From an uncultured Pseudomonadota bacterium (GTDB lineage Bacteria; Pseudomonadota; Gammaproteobacteria; Burkholderiales; SG8-39): a stretch of DNA of 64,000 nt. Below are positions 1 to 9,678 of this stretch, in pieces. Under the pieces are notes generated by a model. That model made no database searches, was not told the origin of the DNA, and was given only the letters and a program-made list of their open reading frames with translations. The translations under genes and the position numbers were made by a program. Position 1 is the first letter of the stretch, and each line of letters opens with the position of its first letter. The stretch spans positions 1 to 64,000 of the forward strand of contig CAIVVS010000316.1 of NCBI GenBank assembly GCA_903909415.1. The letters run 5' to 3'.

Positions 1-873
1 AACTTCACCATCGAGGAGCTCTCGGTGCTGGTCGGTCAGGTCAACGCCGCGGCGGGACAGGTCGCGCTGTCGGCCGAGTCCGCGCGCGGGACGTCGGTCG
101 GGTTGCTCGAGGCGGCGTCGCGCCAGGCCGAACAGATACGCACCGCCTCGGGCGCGGTGCTCGACATGGCCAGCGGCGTGGGCGAGATCTCGGCCGGCGC
201 CGCGCAGTCGGCGCAGGTCGCGCGCGAGTCGCTGGCGGCGGCGCAGAAGGGCCAGTCCGCGGTGCACGATTCCATGGCCGGCATGGACGGCATACGCATC
301 CAGATCCAGGACACGGCCAAGCGCATCAAGCGCCTGGGCGAGTCCTCCCAGGAGATCGGCGAGATCGTCGGCCTGATCACCGACCTCACCGAGCAGACCA
401 ACGTGCTGGCGCTGAACGCGGCGATCCAGGCGGCATCCGCTGGCGAGGCCGGGCGCGGATTCGCCGTGGTCGCGGAGGAAGTGCAACGCCTCGCCGAGCG
501 TTCCGCCGGCGCGGCGCAGCGCATCGACGCGCTGGTGCGCACCATCCAAGCCGACACCCAGGACACGGTCGCGGCGATGGAGCGCAGCACCCAGGGCGTG
601 GTGCAGGGCGCGGCGCTCACCGACGCGGCCGGCCACGCGCTGGCGCGCATCGGGGACGTCTCGCGCGAACTGGCCACGCTGATCGAGCGCATTTCCGCGA
701 CCACCGAGCGCCAGGCGAAGCAAGCCGAGCAGGTCGGGTCCGCGATGCGCGAGATCGACGAGATCACCCGGCAGACCACCGCCGGCACGCAACGCACCGC
801 CGGTTCGATCGACGAACTCGCGGCCCTGGCGGCGAGCCTGAAGCAGTCCGTGTCCGGCTTCAAGATCAATTGA
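1..873 (+). CDS. pilJ: Methyl-accepting chemotaxis protein, PilJ type (C-terminal part)
   Basis: Chemoreceptor whose signalling domain activates a CheA-type kinase. The frame is open from base 1, so the N-terminal sensor, membrane segments and HAMP domain lie upstream. What remains is the cytoplasmic helical hairpin; its conserved tip reads [15 protein letters not shown] followed by [18 protein letters not shown], with AAIQAA and QRLAERS resembling PilJ more than flagellar receptors. Heptad-like Ala, Gln and Glu-rich helices flank the tip. The next gene on the same strand is a ChpA/PilL-type kinase 85 bases on, the usual partner, so a role in type IV pilus chemosensing is inferred. A flagellar-type receptor is the alternative. 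Confidence 0.88.
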   Translation, partial: NFTIEELSVLVGQVNAAAGQVALSAESARGTSVGLLEAASRQAEQIRTASGAVLDMASGVGEISAGAAQSAQVARESLAAAQKGQSAVHDSMAGMDGIRIQIQDTAKRIKRLGESSQEIGEIVGLITDLTEQTNVLALNAAIQAASAGEAGRGFAVVAEEVQRLAERSAGAAQRIDALVRTIQADTQDTVAAMERSTQGVVQGAALTDAAGHALARIGDVSRELATLIERISATTERQAKQAEQVGSAMREIDEITRQTTAGTQRTAGSIDELAALAASLKQSVSGFKIN

Positions 874-958
874 GCGCCGCCATGCCCGCGCATCCCGTGC
901 CCCCGACCTGCGCTGCCCCGCCGGGCGTGGCGCGCGCGTGACCCCGTGACCGGTTGAA

Positions 959-3900
959 ATGAGCCGCCGCACTCAATTCGACATCGGCCCGCTCACCTGG
1001 GTGAAGGGCGAGATCGACGTGTCCATGCAGCGCGGACGCGAGGCCTTTGCCAAGTTCGCCGCCGCGCCGGATGCGCTGCCGCCGCTGCGCCAAGCCCGCG
1101 CCCAGCTGCACATGGCGCATGGCGCGCTCGCCATCGTCGGCCTGTCCGGCGTGACGCGCGTTTCGGAGGCGCTGGAGGCGCTGCTGGCAACCCTCGAGGA
1201 CACGCCCGAGCGCCGCACGCCCGATGCCTTCGCCGCGGCCAACGACGCGTTCGAGCAGGTCCCCGCCTACCTCACCGGACTGGTCGGCGGCGCGCGCAAC
1301 GAGCCGGTGTCGCTGCTGCCCTTGCTGCGTGCCCTGTGCGCCGCCGGCGGCGGCCCCGAAGTGGATGCGGTGGACCTGTTCCACCCCGACCTCGCGCGCC
1401 GCCCGCCGGACCGCGAGCAGACGCCCACCGTGCTGCACGACGAGGACTACGATCCCTTCTACCGCGACCAGCGCGCGCATTTCCTGCGCGGCCAGCTGCG
1501 CTACATGCGCGGCGACATGGGCGGCGTGCCGGAGATGCAGGGCGCGATCGACGCGGTCGAGCAATCCCAGGCCACGCCCACCCAGCGCGCCTTCTGGTGG
1601 GTGGTGCTGGGCGTGCTCGAAGGCATCGCCGCGGGCGTGCTGCCCGACACGCTCACGCCCAAGCGCATGCTCACGCGCGTCGAGCAGCAGCTTCGCCGCC
1701 TGGTCGAGGGCACGGGCAGCGTGCCCGAGCGGCTGATGCGCGAGGTGCTGTACTACGCCTCCTGCGCCGATCCCGCGGCCGCCCAGCCGGATCGGTCCTG
1801 CGCGGTGCTGGCGCAGGTTCGCGAGGTCTACGACCTGGCGCCGCACCCGGAACCCAAGGCGCGCGAACGCGAACTGGCGCGCGCGCTGCCGGAGCTGACC
1901 GCGCAGCTGCGTGCGGTGGAATCGGTGCTCGACGCCTACTTCCGCGACCCGTCCAGGCGCGACGGCCTGGCCGAGCTGGACAAGCCGGTCTCGGCGCTCA
2001 GGAGCGGGCTCAAGGTCCTGCCGGAGCCGCGCGCTGCCGAGGCGTTCGCGCGCTGCGCCGGCGACATCGCGCGCCTGGGGACGCCGGGCCGCACCAACAC
2101 GCAGGCAGAGTTCGAGTCCATCGCGCAAGCGCTGTCCGGGCTGGGCTTCTACCTGGACGCGCTGGTGCATGGCGATGCCGATTTCGATGCGGCCATGAAG
2201 CCGATCCGTGCGGAGCCCGTGGATCCGGTCGCGGTACGGGAGCCCGTCGCGCCTGCCGTCGTGGTCTCCGCCGTCGACCCGGAGCTGCTCGAGATCTACC
2301 TCGAGGAAGCCGAGGCGGTTCTGGCCATGATGCAGGCGCCGGCCGCGGCGCTCGTCGTGGGTGGCGCCGCGGGCGGCGAGGGCATGTCGGACGCGCTGGT
2401 CGAGGTGCGTCGCGGATTCCACACGCTCAAGGGCAGCGGCCGCATGGTCGGACTGAACCGGCTGGGCGAGGCGGCGTGGTCGGTTGAGCGTTGCCTGAAC
2501 CGGCTGATCGAACTCGGCGGCGAGCCGCCCGAGGGACTGGCCGACGCGGTTGCGTTTGCCTGCGAGTATTTCGCCGGCGGCGTCGCCGCGCTGCGCGCCG
2601 GCCAGGCCGAGCCTGACGAGGCCGCCCTGCTCGCGCGCATCGCGCGGCTGGAGGGCGACGATGTCGCGCCCATGTTTGCGGGCGCAGCTGCGACCGGGAT
2701 CGCGCCCGCGGCGGCGGACCCGACGGCCATTCCCGCGGGGGCCATGCCCGACCTCACTCCGCCGCCGCCCGATGTCGCGCCGGCGATTCCCCTGTCCGCG
2801 GTGCTGCCGGACGATGTTGCGTCGCCGGACGACGAGCCCACGGTGGCGATCGGCTCACGCAAGGTGACGCTGTCGGTGTTCGCGCTGTTCTCGGGCGAGG
2901 CGCGCAACCATGCGAGCACGCTGCAGGCGGAACTGGACAACCTCTCCACGCATTCCATCGTCACCGACGACATGATGGCCGCGGCGCATTCGCTGGCCGG
3001 CGTGGCCTCGACCGTCGGCATGGAGACGCTGCACGCGCTCGCCCAGGCGCTGGAGGACGCGCTGCAGGCGCTGTCCGAGGACACGGTCGGTGAGACCGAA
3101 CAGACCATGGTCGCGCAGGTGGTCGAGGCGCTGGCCGACATGGTGGACGAGGGCAGCGAGGCGCGCATGCCCGAGCCGCGCGCGGACCTGGTGGAACGCC
3201 TGCAGGCCATGTCCGTGCCCGCGATGCCCGACATGTCGGACATGGACGGGGCGGGCGATGCGCCCGGTCCGTCGCCGGAGCCGGTCCCGCCAGGCGACGG
3301 GGTGATGCCTGACGACCGCATCGACCCCGAGCTGCTGCCCCTGCTGCTGGAGGAGGCGGCCGAGCTCATGCCCGACATCGCCGGGGCGCTGCGCATCTGG
3401 CGCAGCGACGCGCGGCGCGCGGCGCTGGGCCGTGAACTGGCGCGCCTGCTCCATACCCTCAAGGGCAGCGCGCGCATGGCCGGCGCGATGCGCCTGGGCG
3501 AGCTGACCCATCGCATGGAAACGCGGGTGCATGGGGCGCTGGACGGGGCCTCTCCTGACGACGCCTTGTTCGACCGCCTGCAATCGGCGTTCGACGCGAT
3601 GCACGAGTTGCACGAGCAGCTCGCAGGGCGTGGCGAGGCGCAGGAATCGCCCTCGGAGGATGCGACCGTCGCCGCGCCCGAACCGGACCGTGCAGCCTTG
3701 CTGCGGGTCCGCGCCGACGCGGTGGACCGACTGGTCAACCAGGCGGGCGAAGTGTCCATCGTGCGCAGCCGCATCGAGAACGAGATGCGCGCGCTGCGCG
3801 GCGCGATGGGCGAGCTCGCCGACAACGTCACGCGGCTGCGCTCGCAGCTGCGCGAGATCGAGATCCAGGCCGAGACGCAGATGCAGGCGCGCTCGCGCGA

Positions 3901-5521
3901 GGTGCAGGGCGCGAGCCAGGGCTTCGACCCGCTGGAGATGGACCGCTTCACCCGCTTCCAGGAGCTCACCCGCCTCATGGCGGAGTCGGTGGGCGACGTG
4001 CAGACCGTGCAGCAGAACCTGGTCAATGCGATCGAGGAGACGGACCGCGCGCTGGCCGCGCAGGCGCGCCTGTCGCGCGAGTTGCAGCAGGACCTGTTGC
4101 GGGTGCGCATGGTGCCGTTCGCGTCCATCGGCGAGCGTCTGCAGCGCGTGGTGCGCCAGACCGCGGACGAAACCGGCCGTGCCGCCGTGCTGGAGCAGCG
4201 CGGCGGCGCCACCGAGATCGACCGCAGCGTGCTCGAGCGGATCACCGGGCCGCTGGAACACCTGCTGCGCAACGCGGTCAGCCACGGCATCGAGCCGGCC
4301 GACGTTCGCCGCGCCGCGGGCAAGCCGGCCTCCGGGCAGATCACGCTGGAGCTGGCGCAGGAAGCGAGCGAAGTGCGCGTGCTGCTGTCCGACGACGGCG
4401 CGGGACTGGACCATGCGCGCATCCTGGCCAAGGCGCGCGAATCCGGCCTGGTCGCCGCGGGCGCGGCGCCGGCCGCGGACGAGGTCGCGCAACTCATTTT
4501 CCATCCCGGCTTTTCCACCGCGGAACAGGTCACCCAGGTGTCCGGGCGCGGCGTGGGAATGGACGTGGTGAGGAGCGAGGTCGGCGCGCTGGGCGGCCGC
4601 ATCGAGCTGGATTCCGAACACGGCAAGGGCACGCGGTTCCGCATCTTCCTGCCGCTGACCCTGGCGGTGGTGCAGGCGGTGCTGGTGCGCGCGGCCGGCC
4701 GAAGCTACGCGATACCCGCGGCCATGGTCGAGCAGGTGCTGCAGATGAAGCCGGACGCGCTGGCTGAAGCCGAGGCTGCCGGCCGGGTGGAATGGAAGTC
4801 GCGCCGCTACCCGCTGCACTCCCTGGCCGCGCTGCTCGGCGCGCCCGCGCAGCCCGATGCGCGCCGCGCCACGCCGGTGCTGCTGCTGCGCAGCGGCAGC
4901 CTTGCGATCGCGCTGCAGGCCGACGAGATGACCGGCAGCAGCCAGGAGATCGTGCTCAAGTCCATCGGCCCGCAGCTGACCCGCATCCAGGGCGTGACCG
5001 GCGCCACGGTGATCGGTTCGGGCGAGATCGTCCTGGTGCTGAATGCCGTGGCCCTGGCCCAGCGCTGGGGCGGCCCGGCGGGGCTGGCCACCACGCGGGT
5101 GGTGCCGGGGCGCGTTGCCGCGCCGGCCGCGCCGCCCGCCCCCAGGCTGGTGATGATCGTCGACGACTCGCTGACCGTGCGCAAGGTGACCAGCCGGGTG
5201 CTGGCGCGCGAGGGCTACGAGGTGGCGTCCGCGCGCGACGGCGTCGAGGCGCTGGAGCAGATGCAGGAACTGGTGCCGGACGCGCTGCTGGTGGACGTGG
5301 AGATGCCGCGCATGGACGGCTTCGAGCTGACGCGCCGCGTGCGCGCCGACGCGCGACTCGCGCACCTGCCCATCATCATGATCACCTCGCGCAACGCGGA
5401 CAAGCACCTGGGCCACGCAAAGGAAGCCGGCGTGGATGCCTTCCTCGGCAAGCCCTATGCCGAACCGGACCTGGTCGCCAAGCTCGCCGAGCTGATCAAG
5501 TCCCGCGCCCGGCCTGGCTGA
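959..5521 (+). CDS. chpA: Hybrid chemotaxis histidine kinase ChpA/PilL (Hpt-Hpt-Hpt-HATPase-CheW-REC)
   Basis: CheA-like kinase of the pilus chemosensory (Chp) system, 1520 residues. Domains seen: a long N-terminal helical region (about 1-430) without a clear motif; three Hpt-like segments, with His near 488 (HTLKGSGRM), near 677 (HSLAG, the usual Lys replaced by Ala) and near 832 (HTLKGSARM); a dimerisation helix near 920; an HATPase domain with its N-box near 1105 (RNAVSHG) and GRGVGMDVV; a CheW-like domain near 1230-1360; and a C-terminal receiver with phospho-Asp near 1446 (LLVDVEMPRMDGFE). It is shorter than Pseudomonas ChpA (about 2470 residues), having fewer Hpt units. No strong ribosome site precedes the ATG. 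It probably phosphorylates PilG/PilH-type regulators outside the window. Confidence 0.93.
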   Translation: MSRRTQFDIGPLTWVKGEIDVSMQRGREAFAKFAAAPDALPPLRQARAQLHMAHGALAIVGLSGVTRVSEALEALLATLEDTPERRTPDAFAAANDAFEQVPAYLTGLVGGARNEPVSLLPLLRALCAAGGGPEVDAVDLFHPDLARRPPDREQTPTVLHDEDYDPFYRDQRAHFLRGQLRYMRGDMGGVPEMQGAIDAVEQSQATPTQRAFWWVVLGVLEGIAAGVLPDTLTPKRMLTRVEQQLRRLVEGTGSVPERLMREVLYYASCADPAAAQPDRSCAVLAQVREVYDLAPHPEPKARERELARALPELTAQLRAVESVLDAYFRDPSRRDGLAELDKPVSALRSGLKVLPEPRAAEAFARCAGDIARLGTPGRTNTQAEFESIAQALSGLGFYLDALVHGDADFDAAMKPIRAEPVDPVAVREPVAPAVVVSAVDPELLEIYLEEAEAVLAMMQAPAAALVVGGAAGGEGMSDALVEVRRGFHTLKGSGRMVGLNRLGEAAWSVERCLNRLIELGGEPPEGLADAVAFACEYFAGGVAALRAGQAEPDEAALLARIARLEGDDVAPMFAGAAATGIAPAAADPTAIPAGAMPDLTPPPPDVAPAIPLSAVLPDDVASPDDEPTVAIGSRKVTLSVFALFSGEARNHASTLQAELDNLSTHSIVTDDMMAAAHSLAGVASTVGMETLHALAQALEDALQALSEDTVGETEQTMVAQVVEALADMVDEGSEARMPEPRADLVERLQAMSVPAMPDMSDMDGAGDAPGPSPEPVPPGDGVMPDDRIDPELLPLLLEEAAELMPDIAGALRIWRSDARRAALGRELARLLHTLKGSARMAGAMRLGELTHRMETRVHGALDGASPDDALFDRLQSAFDAMHELHEQLAGRGEAQESPSEDATVAAPEPDRAALLRVRADAVDRLVNQAGEVSIVRSRIENEMRALRGAMGELADNVTRLRSQLREIEIQAETQMQARSREVQGASQGFDPLEMDRFTRFQELTRLMAESVGDVQTVQQNLVNAIEETDRALAAQARLSRELQQDLLRVRMVPFASIGERLQRVVRQTADETGRAAVLEQRGGATEIDRSVLERITGPLEHLLRNAVSHGIEPADVRRAAGKPASGQITLELAQEASEVRVLLSDDGAGLDHARILAKARESGLVAAGAAPAADEVAQLIFHPGFSTAEQVTQVSGRGVGMDVVRSEVGALGGRIELDSEHGKGTRFRIFLPLTLAVVQAVLVRAAGRSYAIPAAMVEQVLQMKPDALAEAEAAGRVEWKSRRYPLHSLAALLGAPAQPDARRATPVLLLRSGSLAIALQADEMTGSSQEIVLKSIGPQLTRIQGVTGATVIGSGEIVLVLNAVALAQRWGGPAGLATTRVVPGRVAAPAAPPAPRLVMIVDDSLTVRKVTSRVLAREGYEVASARDGVEALEQMQELVPDALLVDVEMPRMDGFELTRRVRADARLAHLPIIMITSRNADKHLGHAKEAGVDAFLGKPYAEPDLVAKLAELIKSRARPG

Positions 5522-5576
5522 GCCTGCGCGTGGTCTAGCGCTCGGGCCCCCGACCGGGGACGCGCGCCGCCGATGT

Positions 5577-7019
5577 TCAGGCCGGGTCCTTCTTCTTCAC
5601 CTTCCCGTAGCGCTCCAGCGTCAGCTTGCGCGCCGCATCGTGGTCCACCACCGGGGCCGGATAGTCGCGGCCGATGACGCAGCCGGCCGCCTGCTGTTCC
5701 AGCGGCGGCAGGGTCCACGGCGCATGGATGTATTTCGCCGGCACCTTCGCGAGTTCGGGCACGTAGCGCCGTATGAACGCGCCGTCGGCGTCGAAGCGCT
5801 GCGACTGGGTCACCGGGTTGAAGATGCGGAAGTAGGGCTGGGCATCGCAGCCCGTGGACGAGGCCCATTGCCAGCCGCCGTTGTTGGCCGACAGGTCGAA
5901 GTCGTTCAGCTGGTCGGCGAAGTACTTCTCGCCCAGTTTCCAGTCCACGTGCAGGTCCTTCACCAGGAAGGACGCGGCGATCATGCGCAGCCGGTTGTGC
6001 ATGTAGCCGGTCTGGTTGAGCTGGCGCAGCGCCGCGTCCACGATGGGATAGCCGGTGCGTCCCTCGCACCAGGCCGCGAACAGCGCCGGGTCGTTGTCGA
6101 ACACCACGGCGTCGTATTCGGGCCGGAAGGCGCGCTCCACCACATGCGGGTGGTGGTGCAGGACCTGGAAGTAGAAGTCGCGCCAGATCAACTCGGACAG
6201 CCAGGTCTGCGCGCCTTCGCCCGCGCGCGCATGCGCCAGCGCGGCGAGCCGGCGGATCGACACCGTGCCGAAGCGCAGGTGCACCGACAGGTAGGACGGC
6301 CCCTTCACCGAGGGGAAGTCGCGCGTCGCCTTGTAGTGCTTCATGCGCGGCTCGAAGTCCGCCAGCAGCGCGCGCGCGCCCGACTCGCCGGTCGGAACCT
6401 TCAGCGCGCCAAGGTTGGTGGGCTCGAAGCCGAGGTCCGCGAGCGTGGGCATCGCCTTGTCGAGGGTTCCTGCGGCACCGGGCGCGGCCAGCGCGGAGGC
6501 GTACTGCGCCGACGGATAGGGCTTCAGGTAGAACGGTGTGAGCTTCTTCAGCCAGGCATTCTTGTACGGCGTGAACACCGAGAACGGCGTGCCGGCGCCG
6601 GTCAGCACCTCGCTGCGCTCGAACACCACCTGGTCCTTCCAGGTGCGCAGCTCGCGTCCGCCGCCGCGCAGCGTGGCCTGCACCGCGGCGTCCCGCGCGA
6701 CGGCCTGCGGCTCGTAGTCGTGGTTGGCATGCACTTCGGCCGCGCCCAGCTGGGCGGCCAGCTTCGGGATTTCCTCGGTCGCGCGGCCGCGGCGCACCAC
6801 CAATCCGCCGCCGAGCGCTTCCAGCCCGCGCTTCAACTCGGCCACCGAATGCCAGATGAACTCCACCCGCCGGTCGGCGCGCGAAGGCAGGGCATCCAGG
6901 ATGTCGGTGTCGAACACGAAGGCGCACCACACCGGACCGCCGCCCTTGAGCGCCTGGTACAGGGCCGCATGGTCGTCCACGCGCAGGTCGCGGCGGAACC
7001 AGACCAGGCTGGCGCTCAT
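5577..7019 (-). CDS. phrB: Deoxyribodipyrimidine photolyase (CPD photolyase)
   Basis: Light-driven, FAD-dependent repair of cyclobutane pyrimidine dimers. The 480-residue protein is of normal class I length. It opens with MSASLVWFRRDLRVDDHAAL, the signature of the N-terminal antenna domain; the C-terminal FAD domain contains TGYPIVDAALRQL, YMHNRLRM and NNGGWQWASSTGCDAQPYFR, the conserved flavin and substrate-binding blocks. The frame stays open 36 codons further upstream, but the start at 7019 is chosen because family homology begins exactly there. It converges on chpA with 55 bases between and is divergent from yqgE. Cryptochrome-DASH is unlikely given the motif set. Confidence 0.95.
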   Translation of the reverse strand: MSASLVWFRRDLRVDDHAALYQALKGGGPVWCAFVFDTDILDALPSRADRRVEFIWHSVAELKRGLEALGGGLVVRRGRATEEIPKLAAQLGAAEVHANHDYEPQAVARDAAVQATLRGGGRELRTWKDQVVFERSEVLTGAGTPFSVFTPYKNAWLKKLTPFYLKPYPSAQYASALAAPGAAGTLDKAMPTLADLGFEPTNLGALKVPTGESGARALLADFEPRMKHYKATRDFPSVKGPSYLSVHLRFGTVSIRRLAALAHARAGEGAQTWLSELIWRDFYFQVLHHHPHVVERAFRPEYDAVVFDNDPALFAAWCEGRTGYPIVDAALRQLNQTGYMHNRLRMIAASFLVKDLHVDWKLGEKYFADQLNDFDLSANNGGWQWASSTGCDAQPYFRIFNPVTQSQRFDADGAFIRRYVPELAKVPAKYIHAPWTLPPLEQQAAGCVIGRDYPAPVVDHDAARKLTLERYGKVKKKDPA

Positions 7020-7131
7020 GCCCCCACACCCCCATGGAGGCACTGAAGGAAGCAAACCGGGCTGAAAATCAGGAACGAAATCAAGGGGAAATCCACCGTG
7101 GGAACAAGCATGGGTGAAACCGGGCACGACA

Positions 7132-7161
7132 TTGTCCCGGGGGCGCTGCGGCGATTACAAT
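7132..7161 (+). promoter_or_regulatory. Sigma70-like promoter of yqgE operon
   Basis: TTGTCC (7132-7137) and TACAAT (7156-7161) are 18 bases apart and match the sigma70 consensus at 4 of 6 and 5 of 6 positions. Transcription would begin near 7168, only about four bases before the ATG of yqgE at 7172, predicting a nearly leaderless mRNA. This is inferred from spacing alone. Confidence 0.5.
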
Positions 7162-7171
7162 AGCGCCATAC

Positions 7172-7738
7172 ATGGCAGCGGTCCCGATCAGCCTGGTCAA
7201 CCATTTCCTGATCGCCATGCCGGCGATGGCGGACCCGAATTTTTCGCGCACGGTCACCTACATCTGCGAGCACAGTGAAAGCGGCGCGCTCGGCGTGGTG
7301 GTGAACCGCCCCACCGACATGACGCTGGGCAAGCTGCTGTCCCAACTGGACATCGGGGTACCGGCCGGCGTGATCGCCGATTCCCCCGTGTCCTACGGCG
7401 GTCCGGTCCAGACCGAGCGCGGCTTCGTGCTGCACCAACCCGTTGGCCAATGGCGTTCCACCCTTCCCGTGCGCGGCGACCTCGCCCTCACCACCTCCAA
7501 GGACATCCTGGAGGCCGTGGGCCGCGGCGAGGGACCGGATCGGCTGATGGTGACCCTGGGCTACTCGGGCTGGGGCCCGGGCCAGCTGGAGTCCGAACTG
7601 GCGCAGAACGCCTGGCTCACCGTCGAGGCCAGCGATGCCGTGCTGTTCGACACGCCGCCCGAGGGCCGGTTGCAGGCCGCGATGGGACTGCTGGGCGTGT
7701 CCTTCGCGACGCTCTCGGACGAGGCCGGGCACGCGTGA
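7172..7738 (+). CDS. yqgE: YqgE/AlgH family protein
   Basis: Member of the UPF0301 family (188 residues, the usual size), whose biochemical role is unsettled; AlgH was named for an effect on alginate expression in Pseudomonas. Diagnostic blocks are NHFLIAMPAMADPNFSRTV near the N-terminus, YICEHSESGALGVVVNRPTD, GGPVQTERGFVLH and LGYSGWGPGQLE. No other ATG or GTG precedes the first block, so the start is firm despite the missing ribosome site. Its TGA overlaps the GTG of ruvX (GTGA, four bases), a pairing found widely in proteobacteria and consistent with co-translation. Confidence 0.95.
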   Translation: MAAVPISLVNHFLIAMPAMADPNFSRTVTYICEHSESGALGVVVNRPTDMTLGKLLSQLDIGVPAGVIADSPVSYGGPVQTERGFVLHQPVGQWRSTLPVRGDLALTTSKDILEAVGRGEGPDRLMVTLGYSGWGPGQLESELAQNAWLTVEASDAVLFDTPPEGRLQAAMGLLGVSFATLSDEAGHA

Positions 7739-8157
7739 GCACCGTGCTCGCCTTCGACTACGGCGAGCGCTTCGTCGGCGTGGCCGTCGGCGACATGGAA
7801 ACCGCGATGGCCAACCCGCTGACGCACATCGAGGCGCGCGAGTCCGCGCCGCGGCTGGCGGCGATCGAGGCGATGGTGCGCGAGTGGCGCCCCGGCAAGC
7901 TGGTGGTCGGGCTGCCGCTGTCGCTGGACGGCAAGCCGCATGCGATGACCGCGAAGGCGCAGGCCTTCGGCGCCGAACTGGCGGCACGCTTCGCGCTGCC
8001 GGTGGAGTACTGTGACGAGCGACTGTCCTCGGCCGCGGCCGAGGAGAACCTGCGGGCCGCCGGTCGTGGCGGACGCGCCAACAAACACCTGGTGCACGCG
8101 GAAGCCGCGCGCATCATCCTGCAGGACTGGCTGGACCATGCCAAACACGCTGCCTGA
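7735..8157 (+). CDS. ruvX: Putative pre-16S rRNA nuclease / Holliday-junction resolvase-like YqgF
   Basis: RNase H-fold nuclease (140 residues) of the YqgF/RuvX family, implicated in maturation of the 16S rRNA 5' end and earlier described as a putative Holliday-junction resolvase. The N-terminal LAFDYGERFVGVAVGD carries the first catalytic Asp; VVGLPLSLDG and YCDERLSS are the other family blocks. The GTG at 7735 is chosen because homology starts there and it overlaps the yqgE stop by four bases; the longer open frame upstream lies inside yqgE. The C-terminus overlaps the start of pyrR by 20 bases. Confidence 0.94.
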   Translation: MSTVLAFDYGERFVGVAVGDMETAMANPLTHIEARESAPRLAAIEAMVREWRPGKLVVGLPLSLDGKPHAMTAKAQAFGAELAARFALPVEYCDERLSSAAAEENLRAAGRGGRANKHLVHAEAARIILQDWLDHAKHAA

Positions 8158-8668
8158 ATCCTGGCCCGACGCGGAAGTGCTGTGCGCCAGGCTGATCGAA
8201 TCGCTGCGTCCGCGCGTCGGACCCGGTACCGCCCTGGTCGGCATCCGCAGCGGCGGTGCCTGGCTCGCCGAGCGCATCCACGCGGCGCTCGGCCTGGCCA
8301 CGCCGCTGGGGATACTCGACATCTCCTTTTACCGCGACGACTTCGCCACCAGCGGCCTGCACCACGACGTGAAGCCCTCGCAGATCCCGTTCGACGTGGA
8401 CGGGCGCCACCTGATCGTGGTGGACGACGTGCTCTACACCGGCCGCACGGTGCGCGCGGCGATGAACGAGCTGTTCGACTACGGCCGCCCGGCGAAGATC
8501 GAGCTCGCGGCCCTGGTGGACCGCGGCGAGCGCCAGCTGCCGATCGCGCCTGACTACGTCGGCGCGAAAGTGGCGGTTCCCGAGGGGAAGCTGCTGCGCC
8601 TGGCCCGCGACGAATCAGGTAAGTTCATCCTGCGCCTGTCCGACGCCAAGCCGAGGGCGAAGGCATGA
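8138..8668 (+). CDS. pyrR: PyrR-type uracil phosphoribosyltransferase / pyr regulator
   Basis: Type I phosphoribosyltransferase of 176 residues. GIRSGGAWLAERI and the PRPP-binding loop LIVVDDVLYTGRTVRAAM identify the PyrR family, which in Gram-positives binds pyr mRNA and also has uracil phosphoribosyltransferase activity; in proteobacteria its regulatory role is less clear. The ATG at 8138 begins inside ruvX (20-base overlap), and homology fits this start. It lies 46 bases ahead of pyrB, so it may regulate or simply accompany the pyrimidine genes. I see no obvious PyrR attenuator in the short pyrR-pyrB gap. Confidence 0.92.
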   Translation: MPNTLPESWPDAEVLCARLIESLRPRVGPGTALVGIRSGGAWLAERIHAALGLATPLGILDISFYRDDFATSGLHHDVKPSQIPFDVDGRHLIVVDDVLYTGRTVRAAMNELFDYGRPAKIELAALVDRGERQLPIAPDYVGAKVAVPEGKLLRLARDESGKFILRLSDAKPRAKA

Positions 8669-8714
8669 GCCAGGCGCCGCGCCGGAACGACAAGGACGAA
8701 CGAGTCACTGAACC

Positions 8715-9665
8715 ATGGGCATGAATCCGCAACTGAGTGAATCCGGCGCGCTGCTGCACCTGCTGACCATCGAGGGCCTGCCGCGCGCCATCGTCGAGCG
8801 CATCCTCGACACCGCTGCGTCCTTTGTGTCGGTGACCGAGCGCGAGGTCAAGAAGGTGCCGCTGCTGCGCGGCAAGAGCGTGTTCAACCTGTTCTTCGAG
8901 AACTCCACGCGCACCCGCACCACCTTCGAGATCGCCGCCAAGCGCCTGTCGGCCGACGTGATCAACCTGAACATCTCCACCTCGTCCACCGCCAAGGGCG
9001 AGTCCCTGCTGGACACCATCGACAACCTCTCGGCGATGCATGCCGACATGTTCGTCGTGCGCCACGCGCAGTCGGGCGCGGCGCACCTGATCGCTGACCA
9101 CGTCAAGGGCAGCGCCCACGTGGTCAACGCAGGGGACGGGCGCCACGCCCACCCGACGCAGGGGCTGCTCGACGCCTACACCATCCGCCACTACAAGAAG
9201 GACTTCGGCGGCCTGTCGGTGGCGATCGTGGGCGACGTGCTGCACTCGCGCGTCGCGCGCTCGCTGATCCACGCGCTCACCACGCTGGGCACGCCCGACG
9301 TGCGCGTGATCGGCCCGCGCACGCTGCTGCCCGAGGACGTGCGGCGCATGGGCGTGTCGGTGCACCACGACATGAAGGAAGGCCTGCGCGACGCCGACGT
9401 GATCGTGATGCTGCGCCTGCAGAACGAGCGCATGAAGGGGCCGCTGCTGCCCTCGGCGCAGGAGTATTCCAAGTCCTACGGCCTCACCATGGACAAGCTC
9501 GCGTTGGCCAAGCCCGATGCCATCGTGATGCATCCGGGGCCCATGAACCGCGGCGTGGAGATCGACTCGGCGGTGGCTGACGGCCGCCAGTCGGTGATCC
9601 TGCCCCAGGTGACTTTCGGCATCGCCGTGCGCATGGCGGTGATGAGTATCCTCGCAGGGAACTGA
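8715..9665 (+). CDS. pyrB: Aspartate carbamoyltransferase catalytic subunit
   Basis: Condenses carbamoyl phosphate with aspartate, the committed step of pyrimidine synthesis. The 316-residue protein has the carbamoyl-phosphate loop [20 protein letters not shown], the mobile-loop block [15 protein letters not shown], the [13 protein letters not shown] motif and [12 protein letters not shown] near the C-terminus. It is followed by a small cupin gene and a catalytically altered dihydroorotase homologue; in Pseudomonas the equivalent PyrC' forms a dodecamer with PyrB and is needed for its activity. No pyrI regulatory subunit is present, as expected for this class. Confidence 0.97.
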   Translation: MGMNPQLSESGALLHLLTIEGLPRAIVERILDTAASFVSVTEREVKKVPLLRGKSVFNLFFENSTRTRTTFEIAAKRLSADVINLNISTSSTAKGESLLDTIDNLSAMHADMFVVRHAQSGAAHLIADHVKGSAHVVNAGDGRHAHPTQGLLDAYTIRHYKKDFGGLSVAIVGDVLHSRVARSLIHALTTLGTPDVRVIGPRTLLPEDVRRMGVSVHHDMKEGLRDADVIVMLRLQNERMKGPLLPSAQEYSKSYGLTMDKLALAKPDAIVMHPGPMNRGVEIDSAVADGRQSVILPQVTFGIAVRMAVMSILAGN

Positions 9666-9678
9666 CAGGAAGACCGCC

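Noticed and set aside
2296..4644. 782-residue open frame on the minus strand inside chpA
   Set aside because: It is antisense to a clear ChpA kinase, has Ser/Arg-rich low-complexity translation and no family motif; long shadow frames are expected in GC-rich genes.
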